From positions 13,110,041 through 13,174,040 of the forward strand of contig CM026562.1 of NCBI GenBank assembly GCA_015143295.1: a stretch of DNA of 64,000 nucleotides. The letters run 5' to 3'. Under the pieces are notes generated by a model. It made no database searches. It was given only the letters and a program-made list of their open reading frames with translations, and was not told where the DNA came from. This document shows, piece after piece, positions 34,657-46,700 of the stretch (position 1 is the stretch's first letter; every line of letters starts with the position of its first letter). Origin of the DNA: Tetracentron sinense. Taxonomy: Eukaryota; Streptophyta; Magnoliopsida; Trochodendrales; Trochodendraceae. Made by a program: the position numbers and the translations under genes.

Positions 34657-36141
34657 CATGGCCTCAGAAATTTTTTCTGTCAGGGACGATCGATCGTCTC
34701 ATCGATCGCCACGACGATCGGTCGCCCATCACATGCAGGGTCTTAGACCCTTTTTTTCACGACATTTTAAACCACCCCAAAAAATTATACAGTTTAAATT
34801 TTGGACTGCGGACAGTCCAAAATTGAGGCTACATCCCTCTACTCTGATCAAACCACATCATTATTCAGGGTCTCGGACCTATTCAATCCCTTCCCACAAC
34901 AATCCAAACACATCCATAGATCATTTCAGGGTCTCGGACCCTTTCATCCATCCACACATTGAAACCATGCCAAAATATAGCAATAAAAGGGGAAAATGAG
35001 AAGAAAAGAGGGAGTTTTTTTACCTTTTTCTAGCATTTCAGGGGTCCGCACGGACGATCCGTCGCTGCCAATACGATCACCACGTCAAATAACCTTGGGG
35101 TAGCACGCATGCAACGTGCGGCCACTTTTCTCTCTCCTCCCTTTTCCCTTTCTCTCTCTAGAAACTCTCTCTCTCTCTACAAATTCGGGAACCCACTGTC
35201 CGAATGAAAATTTTGGGTTAAGGCAAAGCCTTATATAGGGAAAGGGTTTGGATCATGCACAACGTGCACATAATAAAATGGTGTGAACTTTGACTTTGCA
35301 ACCATTTGAATTGGTTGACCAAGTTTGACTGGATTCTGATTTCTTTCACGGAAATAGCCCATGTAACGATACTAAACGATGTCGAATTCCAACAAAACTT
35401 CAGGTGACCGAGCATGGGATAGTTCGACACCTGTTGTAAAAATTTCAGAAAAAATACTGAGTTTTGATAGCTGCATTTTAGTCCAGAAGAAAATTGCAAA
35501 ACCTATTAATTTCCTGATTTTAGACACAAAACATGCTGCCATTTCTAGGTTTTAGATGATTAATTGTCGAAACGATAGACGGTCATCCTCACGGCCGATC
35601 GACACACTGTGGTACCAGCCGCATGGATTTCTATTAAAATTCTCAATAATTATGGAGTCCCAACTGAATTCTAAAAAATCTAGAATTTCCTAGTTTTCTC
35701 GATTTTCTTACATTTAAGACCCCTGTGGTCTCGCAAATCGATATGCAACGGAACCAAAACTTCAGGTGACTGAACTTGGGGTAATCTGACACCTACTGTA
35801 AAAATTTTGAGAAAAAATACTGAGTTTTGACAGCTGCACTTTAGTCAGGAAGAAAACTGTAAAACCCACTAATTTCCTGATTTTTCTCAATTTTATCACA
35901 CATAATGGTCTCGCTGTCCCGCGAAATGATACCTGACAGAACCGATACGATAAGGGTGTGTCTCGGTAATCGACCGGTACATTGTGTGCAATTTTTGAGA
36001 AAAGATACTAAGATTTCCTCGATGCACTTCAATCCCGAGCAAAACCCACTTTTTATTAATTTAACAAGCACTCAAATATTTAACCCCAGTTAAGGACCAA
36101 TAGATGCCTAATTTTATTATTTATAATTCTAGGGCGCTACA
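34657..36141 (-). mobile_element. Element E 5' LTR, partial
   Basis: Aligns with 27859-29352; the portion equivalent to 26260-27858 is deleted. The minus-strand start TGTAGCGCCCTAGAATT is at 36141, followed by the AAAGG duplication. It contains GACGATCGATCGTC at 34683-34696 and a minus TATA CCCTATATAAGG at about 35230. Confidence 0.82.
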
Positions 36142-37080
36142 AAAGGTCTTTTAAAACAAAGTATTTGATGAGTTTATAGTGCAGACATTGACGTCTGAGA
36201 AGAAGAGACCTTCAAATGTTGATGTTTGGCGTTTATAGTAACCCATAATTTTTTCTGTCTTTGCAGACGTCGACGTCTGAGAAGGAAACATTGACATTTG
36301 AGAGTAACAATGTTTAAAGAAAAATTTTGTGTTGCAGACGTTGACGTCTCAATGCTAAACGTCGGCGTCTGCCTACGGAAAGCTTATAACGACTAGTTTT
36401 TCAACGACTAAAACTGTATTAAATGCTACACCAACATCTATAATCATCCAAGCCCTATAAATTGAGTTCATTTCTGAACTATGAACACTCACTGATCATC
36501 CATTATGCTTACATTGATTATTGCATTCAACTCTCATCAATCATACGGTGAAAATCCCCAAATCCTTAAATCCTCCTATTTGAGCTTTTAAATCCCAATC
36601 ATTTGAGTGATTTTTAGAAGAGTTATTTCAATCTTATCTAGCTCATTAACGAGCCTTGTATTTGGATTCAAATCCATCAAACTTCATACTTTGAAGAAAA
36701 TCAAGAATCTGTGTATTCTTATCTGAGAAGTCGGAAAGCTTCAAGAAGACAAGAGAAGGTGTTCTCTTGCATCAAAGGTGGTGTCCCAACTTGTGAAGAA
36801 AATTGGAAAGGTTAGGATTTGCCTGGAAGAAGTCTAAATGATTTGGAAATAAAATCGTGTGAATTCTTGAAGTGGGAGCTGAAAGGCGGGGACGTAGACA
36901 AGTTGTTGATCCTCATGAAAAAAACTCTCGGTGTTTGTATCTATTTATCTCTCTATTTTTTTTATTGCTTGTTGCATTGCCTTAAATTTATTAATTCCGT
37001 AAAATAGTCTCAGGTGAAATTTTATTGTACCATTGACCCTAATCACCCCCCCCCCTCTAGGGTCCACTTATTGGGCAACA
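36142..37080 (+). mobile_element. D 5' LTR, right part
   Basis: Resumes the Sirevirus LTR after element E. Palindrome array at 36183-36372; TATA box CCCTATAAATT at 36453; ends with a C-run, TCTAGGGTCC and TTGGGCAACA at 37080, as in LTR F. Confidence 0.85.
36183..36372 (+). promoter_or_regulatory. GACGTCGACGTC palindrome array in D LTR
   Basis: CAGACATTGACGTCTGAG, CAGACGTCGACGTCTGAG, ACATTGACATTTGAG, CAGACGTTGACGTCTC and ACGTCGGCGTCTG, in the 80-270 bp upstream of the TATA box. The same core occurs in the gypsy LTR of K (20053-20171). Confidence 0.72.
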
Positions 37081-37081
37081 A

Positions 37082-37095
37082 TTGATATCAGAGCT
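37082..37095 (+). other. D primer-binding site
   Basis: TTGATATCAGAGCT, a one-base variant of the initiator tRNA-Met site TGGTATCAGAGC, two bases after the LTR end. Confidence 0.82.
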
Positions 37096-37144
37096 AAGTA
37101 TCTAGTATTTTGGTTTAACAACTTTAGAGAAAATATCAATATAT

Positions 37145-37310
37145 ATGACAAATAATATTTTTGCAACCAGCTTAGGAGAGGACCAGTCAACCACTAGGCC
37201 TCCACTGTTTAATGGAGAAAATTATAGTTACTGAAAAACCCGGATGATGTATTACATCCAATCCCTCAACTATCAATGTTGGAAGGTGATAGTCAATGGT
37301 CCATTTCTTC
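37145..37310 (+). pseudogene. D gag, N-terminal part
   Basis: From ATG 37145: PPLFNGENYSY, then TGA where Trp is conserved, then KTRMMYYIQSLNYQCWKVIV and NGPF. This is the DUF4219/UBN2 start of Sirevirus gag. It is interrupted by element B at the TCTTC duplication and continues in frame at 58112. Confidence 0.87.
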
Positions 37311-38157
37311 TGTAGAACCCCAAAATTCAAGTTCACTGTGCTATGAATAGTGTCAGTGAATAGTATCTTATATAGTGTGAGTAAAGGCCTAAAGCCTTCC
37401 ATTGAGTCTTGGTATTATGGTGAGTCAAGTGAGGATTTTAGGTATGTGTTTTGAGTCTCAAAAAGAGAGTAAAAATATACTCTAAGTAGGTAAAAGCAAG
37501 GATATAAAATACCCTAAGTGTTTAATGGGTTGCAAGTGAATAGCGCGGTGAATAGTGCTAGTGCGCGAGGCATAAAGAGGTCGGGGCCTGTCATGCATAA
37601 TGGCGTGAATTCAATAATTACCTAGGTGAGTTACAAACCTATGGGGTAACGAGTCATGAGGTGTGAGTAGGGTGTTGGACCCGAGTGAAAAGAGTATGAA
37701 AGCACTAGAAACGTTCTAAGTGTTAAAAGAGTATGTCTTAACATACCCTCAACTTTATGAAGCTCTAGTTTAGTCACCGCTTATCTGAATCGAGTGATTA
37801 TTGAATTTTTAGAAATATATTGGAACCCTCTTTAAGGTTGATGTTGATCACTTTTCCAGATTTTGAGTTGGGGTGGAGTTAAAAGTGGGATTTCTGAAGT
37901 CGGATTGCTGAAAATCTGGGTTCTTGAAATCCATTTTCGGACTACTTGGCTTTAGAGCCCATTTAGATAATTAAAAGTCAAAATTTGGATTTGTCTATTC
38001 GATAAGGGCTTAACGGGAGTCAAAATTTATGGCCCATTTAGATAATTAAAAGTCAAAATCTGGGTTCCTCAAGTTGAATCATCAAAATTCGATAAGGGAG
38101 TCAAAAGTTATGGCCAAAATACCAAAGTAGGAAAAACCTGGAAACTTTCTATCAGAG

Positions 38158-38331
38158 TTACGATCGATCGTAAATGACCTACGAACGATCGTAAAGTGCT
38201 GAAAATGCTGAAAACTCACTGGATAACCTATATTGATCATAGGAAGCTTATGAACGATCGTAGAGTCCCAGAAACCCTGTAAACTCACTGTTAAGCCTAC
38301 GATCGATAGTAGGAAGCCTACGAACGATCTT
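38158..38331 (+). promoter_or_regulatory. TACGATCGATCGTA palindrome array in B 5' LTR
   Basis: Alternating TACGATCGATCGTA and CTACGAACGATCGTA/G units, paired around short spacers, ending about 55 bp before the TATA box. The 3' LTR has the matching array at 44568-44760, with an extra unit. Confidence 0.75.
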
Positions 38332-39391
38332 AGATGCGTGACCCAAACTTTTTTTATGCGTGATTTTTGGATTTTTCACCCCTTTGCCTATAAATAGGGA
38401 TCACATTTGGGGGTTTTCGGGTTACCCTAAACCTAAGAAAGAGGGAGAAAGGAGAAGGGAGATTAGGGAGAAATCCAAAAGAGGGATTTGGATTTGAATC
38501 AAGTGGAGCTCAAGTTTTGATCATCTTCAAGCAAGGATCCTCCTCTATCAAGCTTGGGAATTCCAAATCAAAGGGGTCTTCTTCAAGGTTGGGGTTTTAC
38601 CCTCAAAGGTTAGTACACTCTCCTAGTTAGCTTAGTAATAACTTAGGTTTTTCCTTAAAATGATTGTAGTTTGATCTTGTATTTTCCCTTTTCTTCAACC
38701 CTATCATTATCCCTAAGAATGTATGAGATTAATAACTTAGTTATGGATGCCATGTGGATGTAATAGATGTTGTGTGATGGAAAATGGGAATGAGCAATGG
38801 TACGCATAATGAACACACATAAAGTGTTTGATGAAATGTAAGAAAGAAACTATGAAAAAAAAATTAAAAGACTAAAGAGATGTTGAACGACACTTGTTTG
38901 ATAAAATGTATATATGAGAACTCAATCAAGAATATGACATTATGGTTTAGGATTTTTCCTCAATTGGGTAGTTTTAATCAAATACAAAGCATGTTTCTTC
39001 AACCCTCACATGGTTATCGATTATTAGTAAATTGGAAAAATTGCCCTATATGTTGCCTTAAATTTTCCATGTCTATGAAAATATAAGAAATGCAAGATTA
39101 TGCTTTATTGTTTTATGTCAACATGATATCACCAAGGGGTTGCACACAAGTACACAAGCATGTATGAATCAAGTTTTCTAAGTATAAGGATATGAAAAGA
39201 ACCAGCAAGAACATGAAAGGTGATTACGAAACAATGAACTGAGCTTTTCAAAGTATAAGTTTACATGTAAGAAACCACAAGAATAAGACATGTGAATTTC
39301 AAAATGAATGATAAAGCCGGACATCGGGCCAGTAAAGGGTAGGACATATCGCAAGATATGACATACTTGGGTCACAAGAAAACAAGTCAGG

Positions 39392-40020
39392 GATACTAAT
39401 GTGTTCCGTTCCATCATAGTCCGGACATTAGTAAACAAGTGAATTACTAGTGTGTTCCGTTCCACCATAGTCCGGGCACTAGTCAAGTCAAGACAAGATG
39501 CTAATGTGTTCCGTCCCATTATAGTTCGGGCATTAGTAAAGCAAGAACAAGATACTAATGTGTTCCATTCCATCATAGTTCGAGCATTACTAAACAAGTG
39601 AATAATAGTGTGTTCCGTTCCACCATAGTCCGGGCACTAATCAAGTCAAGACACGATGCTAATGTGTTATGTCCCATTATAGTTTGGGCATTAGTAAAGC
39701 AAGAACAAGATGCTAATGTGTTTCGTTCCATCATGGTCCGGGCATTAATAAGCAAGTGAATAACTAGTGTGTTCCGTTCCACTATAGTCCGGGTACTAGT
39801 CAAGTCAAGATAAGATGCTAATGTGTTCCGTCTCATTATAGTTCGGGCATTAGCAAAGCAAGACAAGAAGCTAGTATGTCCGTTCAATTCATAGTTCGGG
39901 TACTAGTTAAAACAAGATAAGATGCTAATGTGTTCTGTCCCATTTTAGTTCGGGCATTTGTCAAGCAAGACAAGACCCTAATATGTCCGTCCATTTCATA
40001 ATTCGGGTACTAACTAAACA
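39392..40020 (+). repeat. Minisatellite in B 5' LTR
   Basis: About eleven units of 55-60 bp, in two alternating forms: CTAATGTGTTCCGTTCCATC ... GGGCATTAGTAAA and CTAGTGTGTTCCGTTCCACC ... GGGCACTAGTCAAG. Each unit has an inverted pair (CTAATG...CATTAG or CTAGTG...CACTAG). The 3' LTR has the equivalent array at 45727-46360. Confidence 0.88.
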
Positions 40021-40698
40021 AGACAAGTGAAATAAAGAATCTCATGAGACGTGTAAGGTAACCACAAGATGCATAAGACATGTAAGAAACTCACAAAGTA
40101 GAAAATATGTGTTGGCCAAAGCATGAATTGAAAAGTATGAGTTAAAGTATAATGTTCAAGATTGTACAAGTATTATTTGTATTAGCTTCCGCACTCTGAT
40201 TATGTATATGTGATAATGAACTGTACCATGCATGACATATTATTGTTCTTAATTGTTTTGTTGCCACTATTGTTAGCTAGTAGTTTGTACTCGCTGAGTA
40301 TTCCATACTCAGCCGTACCTATTGATGTTGGCATGTACACCATACGGTTATTTAGGTGGTTCATAGAGAGTAGGAGTTGCTTGGATTGTCAGTCAGATGT
40401 TAGGGGTTAGAAATGCGGTCTTAGGGTTGGGATGAGTGAGAGAGACATGTATTTTGGGACTTTCTTTTGGGGATTTTCATGTAGACTTGAGTTGGTAACT
40501 TAAGTGTTGAACTCTTGGGTACATATTGGAATTTTTATTAAGTAAATTGTTTATGTTAACACTTGGAAGAACATTTACAGAAAAGAAATTTTCAGTTCAC
40601 TATTTAGCTTGCCTTATATGCTTCTGCAGGATGGTTATTATGAGAAGTAATGAGCCCAAATATCTCCCAACTCCTTGGGGGTATTTTGGGGCGTTACA

Positions 40699-42293
40699 GA
40701 AGTGGAATCAAAGCCTAGGTATTAGGTTCTCTGGGGTTGTTTAGAGTTCGATACCACGATTAGACCAAGGCATTAGGTTCATCTTAGGAATTGCATTCCA
40801 AGTGTAGACTAATCACTTAGTCTTTGTCTATAACAGGTTGAGTTCAATCGAATTTAGTGTCTATTTTAGCTAGGAAAGCTGAAAATTTTATATGCTTATA
40901 CTATTATGTGTGGTATTGTTATGTGGTGTTATTTGCTATATGGTGTGGGTACTATATGTTATATGCTAAGTGAAAACCAATGCTTTATGAACGAATTCCT
41001 AGTTAGACTCATGAGTTAAGTGATACTCAGGCTAGAGTCTAGCCTAGGTGTTAGTTGACAAGGGGGTGGTAGGTCCTTTGTCATACATCGTGTTATTAGA
41101 TTTAGATAGGGATTTGTTTCCGAGTGAGACTATAGGAGGTTCTTTCATCTTCCTAGATTAGTAGATTTAGAGTCATTATGGAACAAGGGACATAGGTTTA
41201 GATGTATATGTTGTTATGTGTATCCTGTGAAATTCCATCCGTTAAAGTACGCTTAATGTATATTGTACCACAAATAAGCACAAATCGCACATCACGGTAT
41301 GACGATAATTCTATATAAGTTCATGCATACCCATGACTATATATATATATTTACATCATGGATGTTTGATGCACGTTTCTAGATACAGATGTGCATTTTC
41401 TGCAGCATGTTCTAGACTCAGTGCTCAGTCCCAAATAATAAATATATTATATACTCGATGGACATATATAATTTTGGATAAGCTCATGGATGTTTGATGC
41501 ATGTTTCTAGATACAGATGTGCATTATCTGCAGCTCATTCTAGATTCAGTGCTCAGTCCAAAATTCTAGATACAGATGCGTGTTAATTCTGCAGCACGTT
41601 CTAGACCCAATGCTCAATCCAAAATGATAATTATATTATAAACTCCAAAGATGGGTTCGGGTTCAAAATATAAGAGCATCATACATAACACGAGCATCAT
41701 ACACGGCATGAGCATCATACACGGCATAAGCATCACGCATTTCATAAGCATCACACACTTTCATACATAGCATAAGCATCACGCATCTCTTAAGCATCAT
41801 ACTGAGCATGAGCATCATACGTAGCGTTCACTTCATATATTTCATAATCATCATACACATTCTGCATGCATCATGTAGACCTTAAGAGTGTCATACATGA
41901 CCCAATGATTCAAAGAATGTTGCTTAAATAACCTAATTGTACAAACTACTAATTAATCTTAATCCCAAGACGATTAACGTCTTGAGTAAGTAATTAGTTA
42001 ATACCTTAACCGAGTGTGAGAACTTAGCTTCGCGAATTCAAGTCACACTCAGGCTATGTCCTCGCTCTCAGGCATAGACTAACAAACTAGTCCTAGTCTA
42101 AAACGGGTTGGAACCACAACCGAACTTGGTGTCATACGCTAGGAAACATTTTTCTATACTTATATTATTTTACTGTGTGCCTCGATGTATTATTAAGTGC
42201 CTTATAATCATTAGATGATTGTTGCAATTGGAATCGAGATAAGTTGGTTTCCAAGTTAGGCTCACGCTTTGCTATTGTTCTCAGGATTAAATC
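40699..42293 (+). other. Primer site and leader of element B
   Basis: A degenerate primer site TGGAATCAAAGCC lies at 40704. The 1.6 kb leader contains three copies of a unit of about 110 bp with TTCTAGATACAGATG ... CTGCAGC (41378, 41510, 41564) and then an 18-bp tandem repeat (AGCATCATACACGGCATG and variants, 41673-41870). No protein is evident. Confidence 0.7.
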
Positions 42294-43380
42294 ATGAGAC
42301 ATGGCAATCGGGGTCATGGATACCACACTAGGAGAGGTGGAGCATCTCCTCCTCCGTTGGGGGATGAGCAGCCTGACCTCACCCAAGTCTTGGGATCCAT
42401 AGCAGAGACACTAGCGATGCTTGTAGCTAGGCAGCCCTCTACCCCTACTCCTACTGCAGCACTTGTGCGTACTCTTGCACATCATGCCACGGGGATCGAG
42501 GCTTTTCGGAGGATGAGGCCCCTGATATTTTATGTTGGTATTGATCCATTGGTTGCTGAATCATGGGTTAGGCAGCTGGAGAAGTTGTTCTCCGTCTTGA
42601 TGCCTATGGAGGTAGAGAAAGTTGCATGGGCCACCTTTATGATGGAAGGTGAGGCCAATCACTGGTGGAGATCCGCCATCAGAACGAGGGACTTGACTCG
42701 AGCGGGTCAAGAATGGACTTGGGAAGAGTTTCTAGATATTTTATACAAGAAATACTTCCCGGTAGGAGTTAGAGAGAAGAAAGAACTAGAGTTCATTACC
42801 TTGGAACAAGGGAACATGACAGTGGTTGAGTATGAGGCAAAGTTCTTTGAATTGTCGAGGTTCACTCCATATTTGATAGCAACAGAGGCAATGAAGGCCA
42901 GAAAATTTGAGAGGAGATTGCAGGCCTACATCAAAGACAGAGTCTCCATGTTTAGGCATGAGACCTACGCTGAAGTTGTGGATAAGGCCCAGTTGGCAGA
43001 GTCGAATTCTAGGGAATTCTTCTAAACAAAGGAGATGTGTGGAGATCCATCCAGTGGCTCAGCACCACTTGGGAGGAGGGCCAGGATTGCCCTGTATGAG
43101 GCCTCTGAGTCTACACCAATTCAGAGGCCTCCTTTTGCACCACAGATCCCTAGCCTCACTACGACTCAGACCACTCGATTCTTGCAGCCCTTAACTTCTG
43201 CATTGGGAAGTGAGCACTATAGTCACTACGGAAGAAAGCATACTGGGATTTTCGGAAGCTCAAGAACGGATGTTTTCATTGTGGTGATCAAGGCCACCTG
43301 ATTAGAGGTTGTCCTCACCGTCTGCCTCCGGCTCAACCTCGGGAAAGCAAGCCCCAGTAGCTCTCACAATCGCCTCTCTA
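42294..43380 (+). pseudogene. B gag (nearly complete, frameshifted end)
   Basis: The frame 42294-43025 starts MRHGNRGHGYHTRRGG and holds the retrotransposon gag core: GIEAFRRMRPLIFYVGIDPL, then WVRQLEKLFS, FMMEGEANHWWRSA, EEFLDILYKKYFP, LEQGNMTVVEYEAKFFELSR. It matches the gag of element A in order and spacing. After a stop at 43023 the zinc knuckle appears in another frame, CFHCGDQGHLIRGCP (43275-43319), complete CX2CX4HX4C. No protease, RT or integrase follows; a polypurine tract is reached at about 43730. The product would be a particle protein that must be mobilised by an autonomous relative. Confidence 0.85.
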
Positions 43381-43730
43381 GGTGAGCTAGGGTAGAAGTT
43401 ACCATGCCGGGGTTGGATGCTCAAGCACCACAAAATGTAGGGTGAAGTGCTCGGATGACAATTTTTGGTAAGGGATGATGTAATGTTGTGTTTCAGTACA
43501 TTGCCTATATGTAAAAACATACAATATTATGTTATGAGGTTTTCTTGCTTTTTGTGCACGTTCAGTAATACAAAAAACCTAAGTGCATTGCCAACAAGCA
43601 AGTGCCTAGTCTTGTGTTGATTGATGAAGGGTTCATATGTCTTTTAGTATAACTAGGGGTAGAGTTCAAGGTCAAGTATGGGAAAGTATCTCCGCTCGAT
43701 TTTGTATCGTCTAAATTTAGAGGATGAAAT

Positions 43731-43749
43731 TTCTATAAGGGGGGGAGGA
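43731..43749 (+). other. Polypurine tract of element B
   Basis: ATAAGGGGGGGAGGA directly abutting the 3' LTR start at 43750; the priming site for plus-strand DNA. Confidence 0.8.
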
Positions 43750-46700
43750 TGTAGAACCCCGGAATTCGAGTTCACTGTGCTATGAATAGTGTTAGTGAAT
43801 AGTATTCTTATATGGTGTGAGTAAAAAGCCTAAAGCCTTCCATTGAGTCTTGGTATTATGGTGAGTCAAGTGAGGATTTTAGGTACAAGTTTTGAGTCTC
43901 AAAAAGAGAGTAAAAATATACTCTAAGTGGGTAAAAGCAAGGGTATAAAATACCCTAAGTGTTTAATGGGTTGTAAGTGAATAGCACGGTGAATAGTGCT
44001 AGTGCGCGAGGCATAAAGAGGTTGGGGCGTCTCATGCATATTGTCATGAATTCAATGATTACCTAGGTGGATTACAAACCTATGGGGTAACGAGTCATGA
44101 TGTGTGAGTAGGGTGTTGGACCCGAGTGAAAAGAGTGTGAAAGCACTTGAAACGTTCTAAGTGTTAAAAGGGTATGTCTTAACATGCCCTCAACTTTATG
44201 AAGCTCTAGTTTAGTCACCGCTTACCCGAATCGAGTGATTCTTGAATTTTTGGAAAGGTATTAGAACCCTATTCGAGGTTGATGTTGATCACTTTTCCAG
44301 ATTTTGAGTTGGGATGGAGTTAAAAGTGAGATTTCCAAAGTCGGATTGCTGAAAATCTGGGTTCCTGGAATCCATTTCCGGATCAGTTGGCTTTAGATCC
44401 CATTTAGATAATTAAAAGTCAAAATTTGGATTTGTCTATTACATATAAAAATTTTTCCCTTCAAAAGATGAGTCCAACGCAAGTTGAATCATCAAAATCC
44501 GATAAGGGAGTCAAAAGTTATGTCCAAAATACCAAAACGGGAAAAATCTAGAAACTTTCTGTCAGAGTTACGATCGATCATAAATGACCTACGAACGATC
44601 GTAACTACGAACGATCGTAAAGTGCTGAAAATGCTGAAAACTCACTGGACAACCTCCATCGATCATAGAAAGCCTACGAACGATTGTAGAGTCCTAGAAA
44701 CCCTGTAAACTCACTGTTAAGCCTACGATCGATCGTAGGAAGCCTATGAACGATAGTAGATGTGTGACCCAAACTTTTTTGATGCGTGATTTTTGGATTT
44801 TTCACCCTTTTGCCTATAAATAGGGATCACGTTTGAATCAAGGGGAGCTCAAGTTTTGATCATCTTCAAGCAAGGATCCTCCTCTATCAAGCTTGGGAAT
44901 TCCAAATCAAAGGGGTCTTCTTCAAGGTTGGGGTTTTACCCTCAAAGGTTAGTACACTCTCCTAGTTAGCTTAGTAATAACTTAGGTTTTTCCTTAAAAT
45001 GATTGTAGTTTGATCTTGTATTTTCCCTTTTCTTGAAGCTATCATTATCCCTAAGAATGTATGAGATTAATAACTTAGTTATAGATGCCATGTGGATGTA
45101 ATAGATGTTGTGTGATGGAAAATGAGAAAGAGCAATGGTACGCATAATGAACACACAAAGTGTTTGATGAAATGTAAGAAAGAAACTATGAAAAACAATT
45201 TAAAGACTGAAGAGATGTTGAACGCCACTTGTTTGATAAAATGTATATATGAGAACTCAATCAAGAATATGACATTATGGTTTAGGGTTTTTCCCCCATT
45301 GGGTAGTTTTAATCAAATACAAAGCATGTTTCTTCAACCCTCACATGGTTATCGATTATTAGTAAATTGGATAAATTGCCCTATATGTTGCCTTAAATTT
45401 TTCATGTCTATGAAAATATAAGAAATGCAAGATTATGCTCTATTGTTTTACTTCAACATGATATCACCAAGGGGTTGCACACAAGTATACATGCATGCAA
45501 GAATCAAGTTTTCTAGGTATAAGTATATGAAAAGAACCACCGAGAACATGAAAGCTGATTACGAAACAATGAACTGAGCTTTTCAAAGTATAAGTTTACA
45601 TGTACGAAACCACAAGAATAAGACATGTGAATTTCTAAACGAATGATAAAGCTGGACATCGGGCCGGTCAAGGGTAGGACATATCGCAAGATATGTCATA
45701 CCCGGGCCACAAGAAAACAAGTCAAAGATACTAATGTGTTCCGTTCCATCATAGTCCGGGCATTAGTAAACAAGTGAATAACTAGTGTGTTCCGTTCCAC
45801 CATAGTCTGGGCACTAGTCAAGTCAAGACAAGATGCTAATGTGTTCCGTTCCATTATAATTTGGGCATTAGTAAAGCAAGAACAAGATGCTAATGTGTTC
45901 TGTTTCATCATAGTCCGGGCATTAGTAAACAAGTGAATAACTAGTGTGTTCCATTCCACCAAAGTCCGAGCACTAGTCAAGTCAAGACAAGATGCTAATG
46001 TGTTCCGTCCCATTATAGTTCGGGCATTAGTAAAGTAAGAACAAGATGCTAATGTGTTCCATTCCATCATAGTCCGGGCATTAGTAAACAAGTGAATGAC
46101 TAGTGTGTTCCGTTCCACCATAGTCCGGACACTAGTCAAGTCAAGACAAGATGCAAATGTATTCCATCTCATTATAGTTCAGGCATTAGCAAAGCAAGAC
46201 AAGAAACTAGTATGTCGTCCAATTCATAGTTCGAGTACTAGTTAAAACAAGACAAGATGCTAATGTAATCCGCCCCATTATAGATTGGGCGTTAGTCAAG
46301 CAATACGTACAAGACCCTAGTATGTCCGTCCATTTCATCGTTCGGGTACTAGCTAAACAAGACAAGTGAAATAAAGAATCTCATGAGTCGTGTAAGGTAA
46401 CAACAAGATGCATAAGACATGTAAGGAACTCACAATACTCATAAAGTGGAAAATATGTGTTGGCTAAAGCATGAATTGAAAAGTATGAGTTGAAGTATAA
46501 TGTTCAAGATTGTACAAGTATTATTTGTGTTAGCTTCCGCACTCTGATTAATTATATGTGATAATGAACTGTACCATGCATGACATATTTTTGTTATTAA
46601 TTGTTTTGTTACCACTTTTGTTTGCTAGTAGTTTGTACTCGCTGAGTATTCCATACTCAGCCATACCTATTGATGTCAGCAGGTACACCATATGGTTATC

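Larger units (their letters stand above)
26260..36141 (-). mobile_element. Gypsy chromovirus element E (minus), gutted
   Basis: Flanked by AAAGG at 26255-26259 and 36142-36146. Read on the minus strand: partial 5' LTR (36141 down to 34657), then the remnant of an Athila element (34656-29820) where the internal region should be, then the end of the polyprotein (29819-29380), polypurine region and a full 3' LTR (29352-26260). A deletion has removed E's 5' internal part, the inner end of its 5' LTR, and Athila's 3' half. Confidence 0.82.
37311..40698 (+). mobile_element. B 5' LTR
   Basis: 3388 bp, TGTAGAACCCCAAAATTC to GGGGCGTTACA. TATA GCCTATAAATAGGG at 38385; palindromes 38158-38331; minisatellite 39392-40020; hairpin CTGAGTATTCCATACTCAG at 40294. 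Only LTR frames are present; the 68-codon frame at 38880 recurs in the 3' LTR merely because the LTRs are duplicates. Confidence 0.9.

Noticed and set aside
38880..39086. 68-codon frame also present at 45122-45421
   Set aside because: Both lie in the LTRs of the same element, so duplication explains the similarity; most differences between the two change the amino acid.
39178..39887. Minus-strand frames of 139 and 104 codons with repeated NARTM-ERNTLVS units
   Set aside because: They are produced by the B LTR minisatellite, whose unit length happens to keep a frame; the array in the other LTR (45696-46172) gives a differently broken frame.
39392..40020. CRISPR-like regular repeat array
   Set aside because: Units are continuous tandem repeats without unique spacers, inside a plant LTR.
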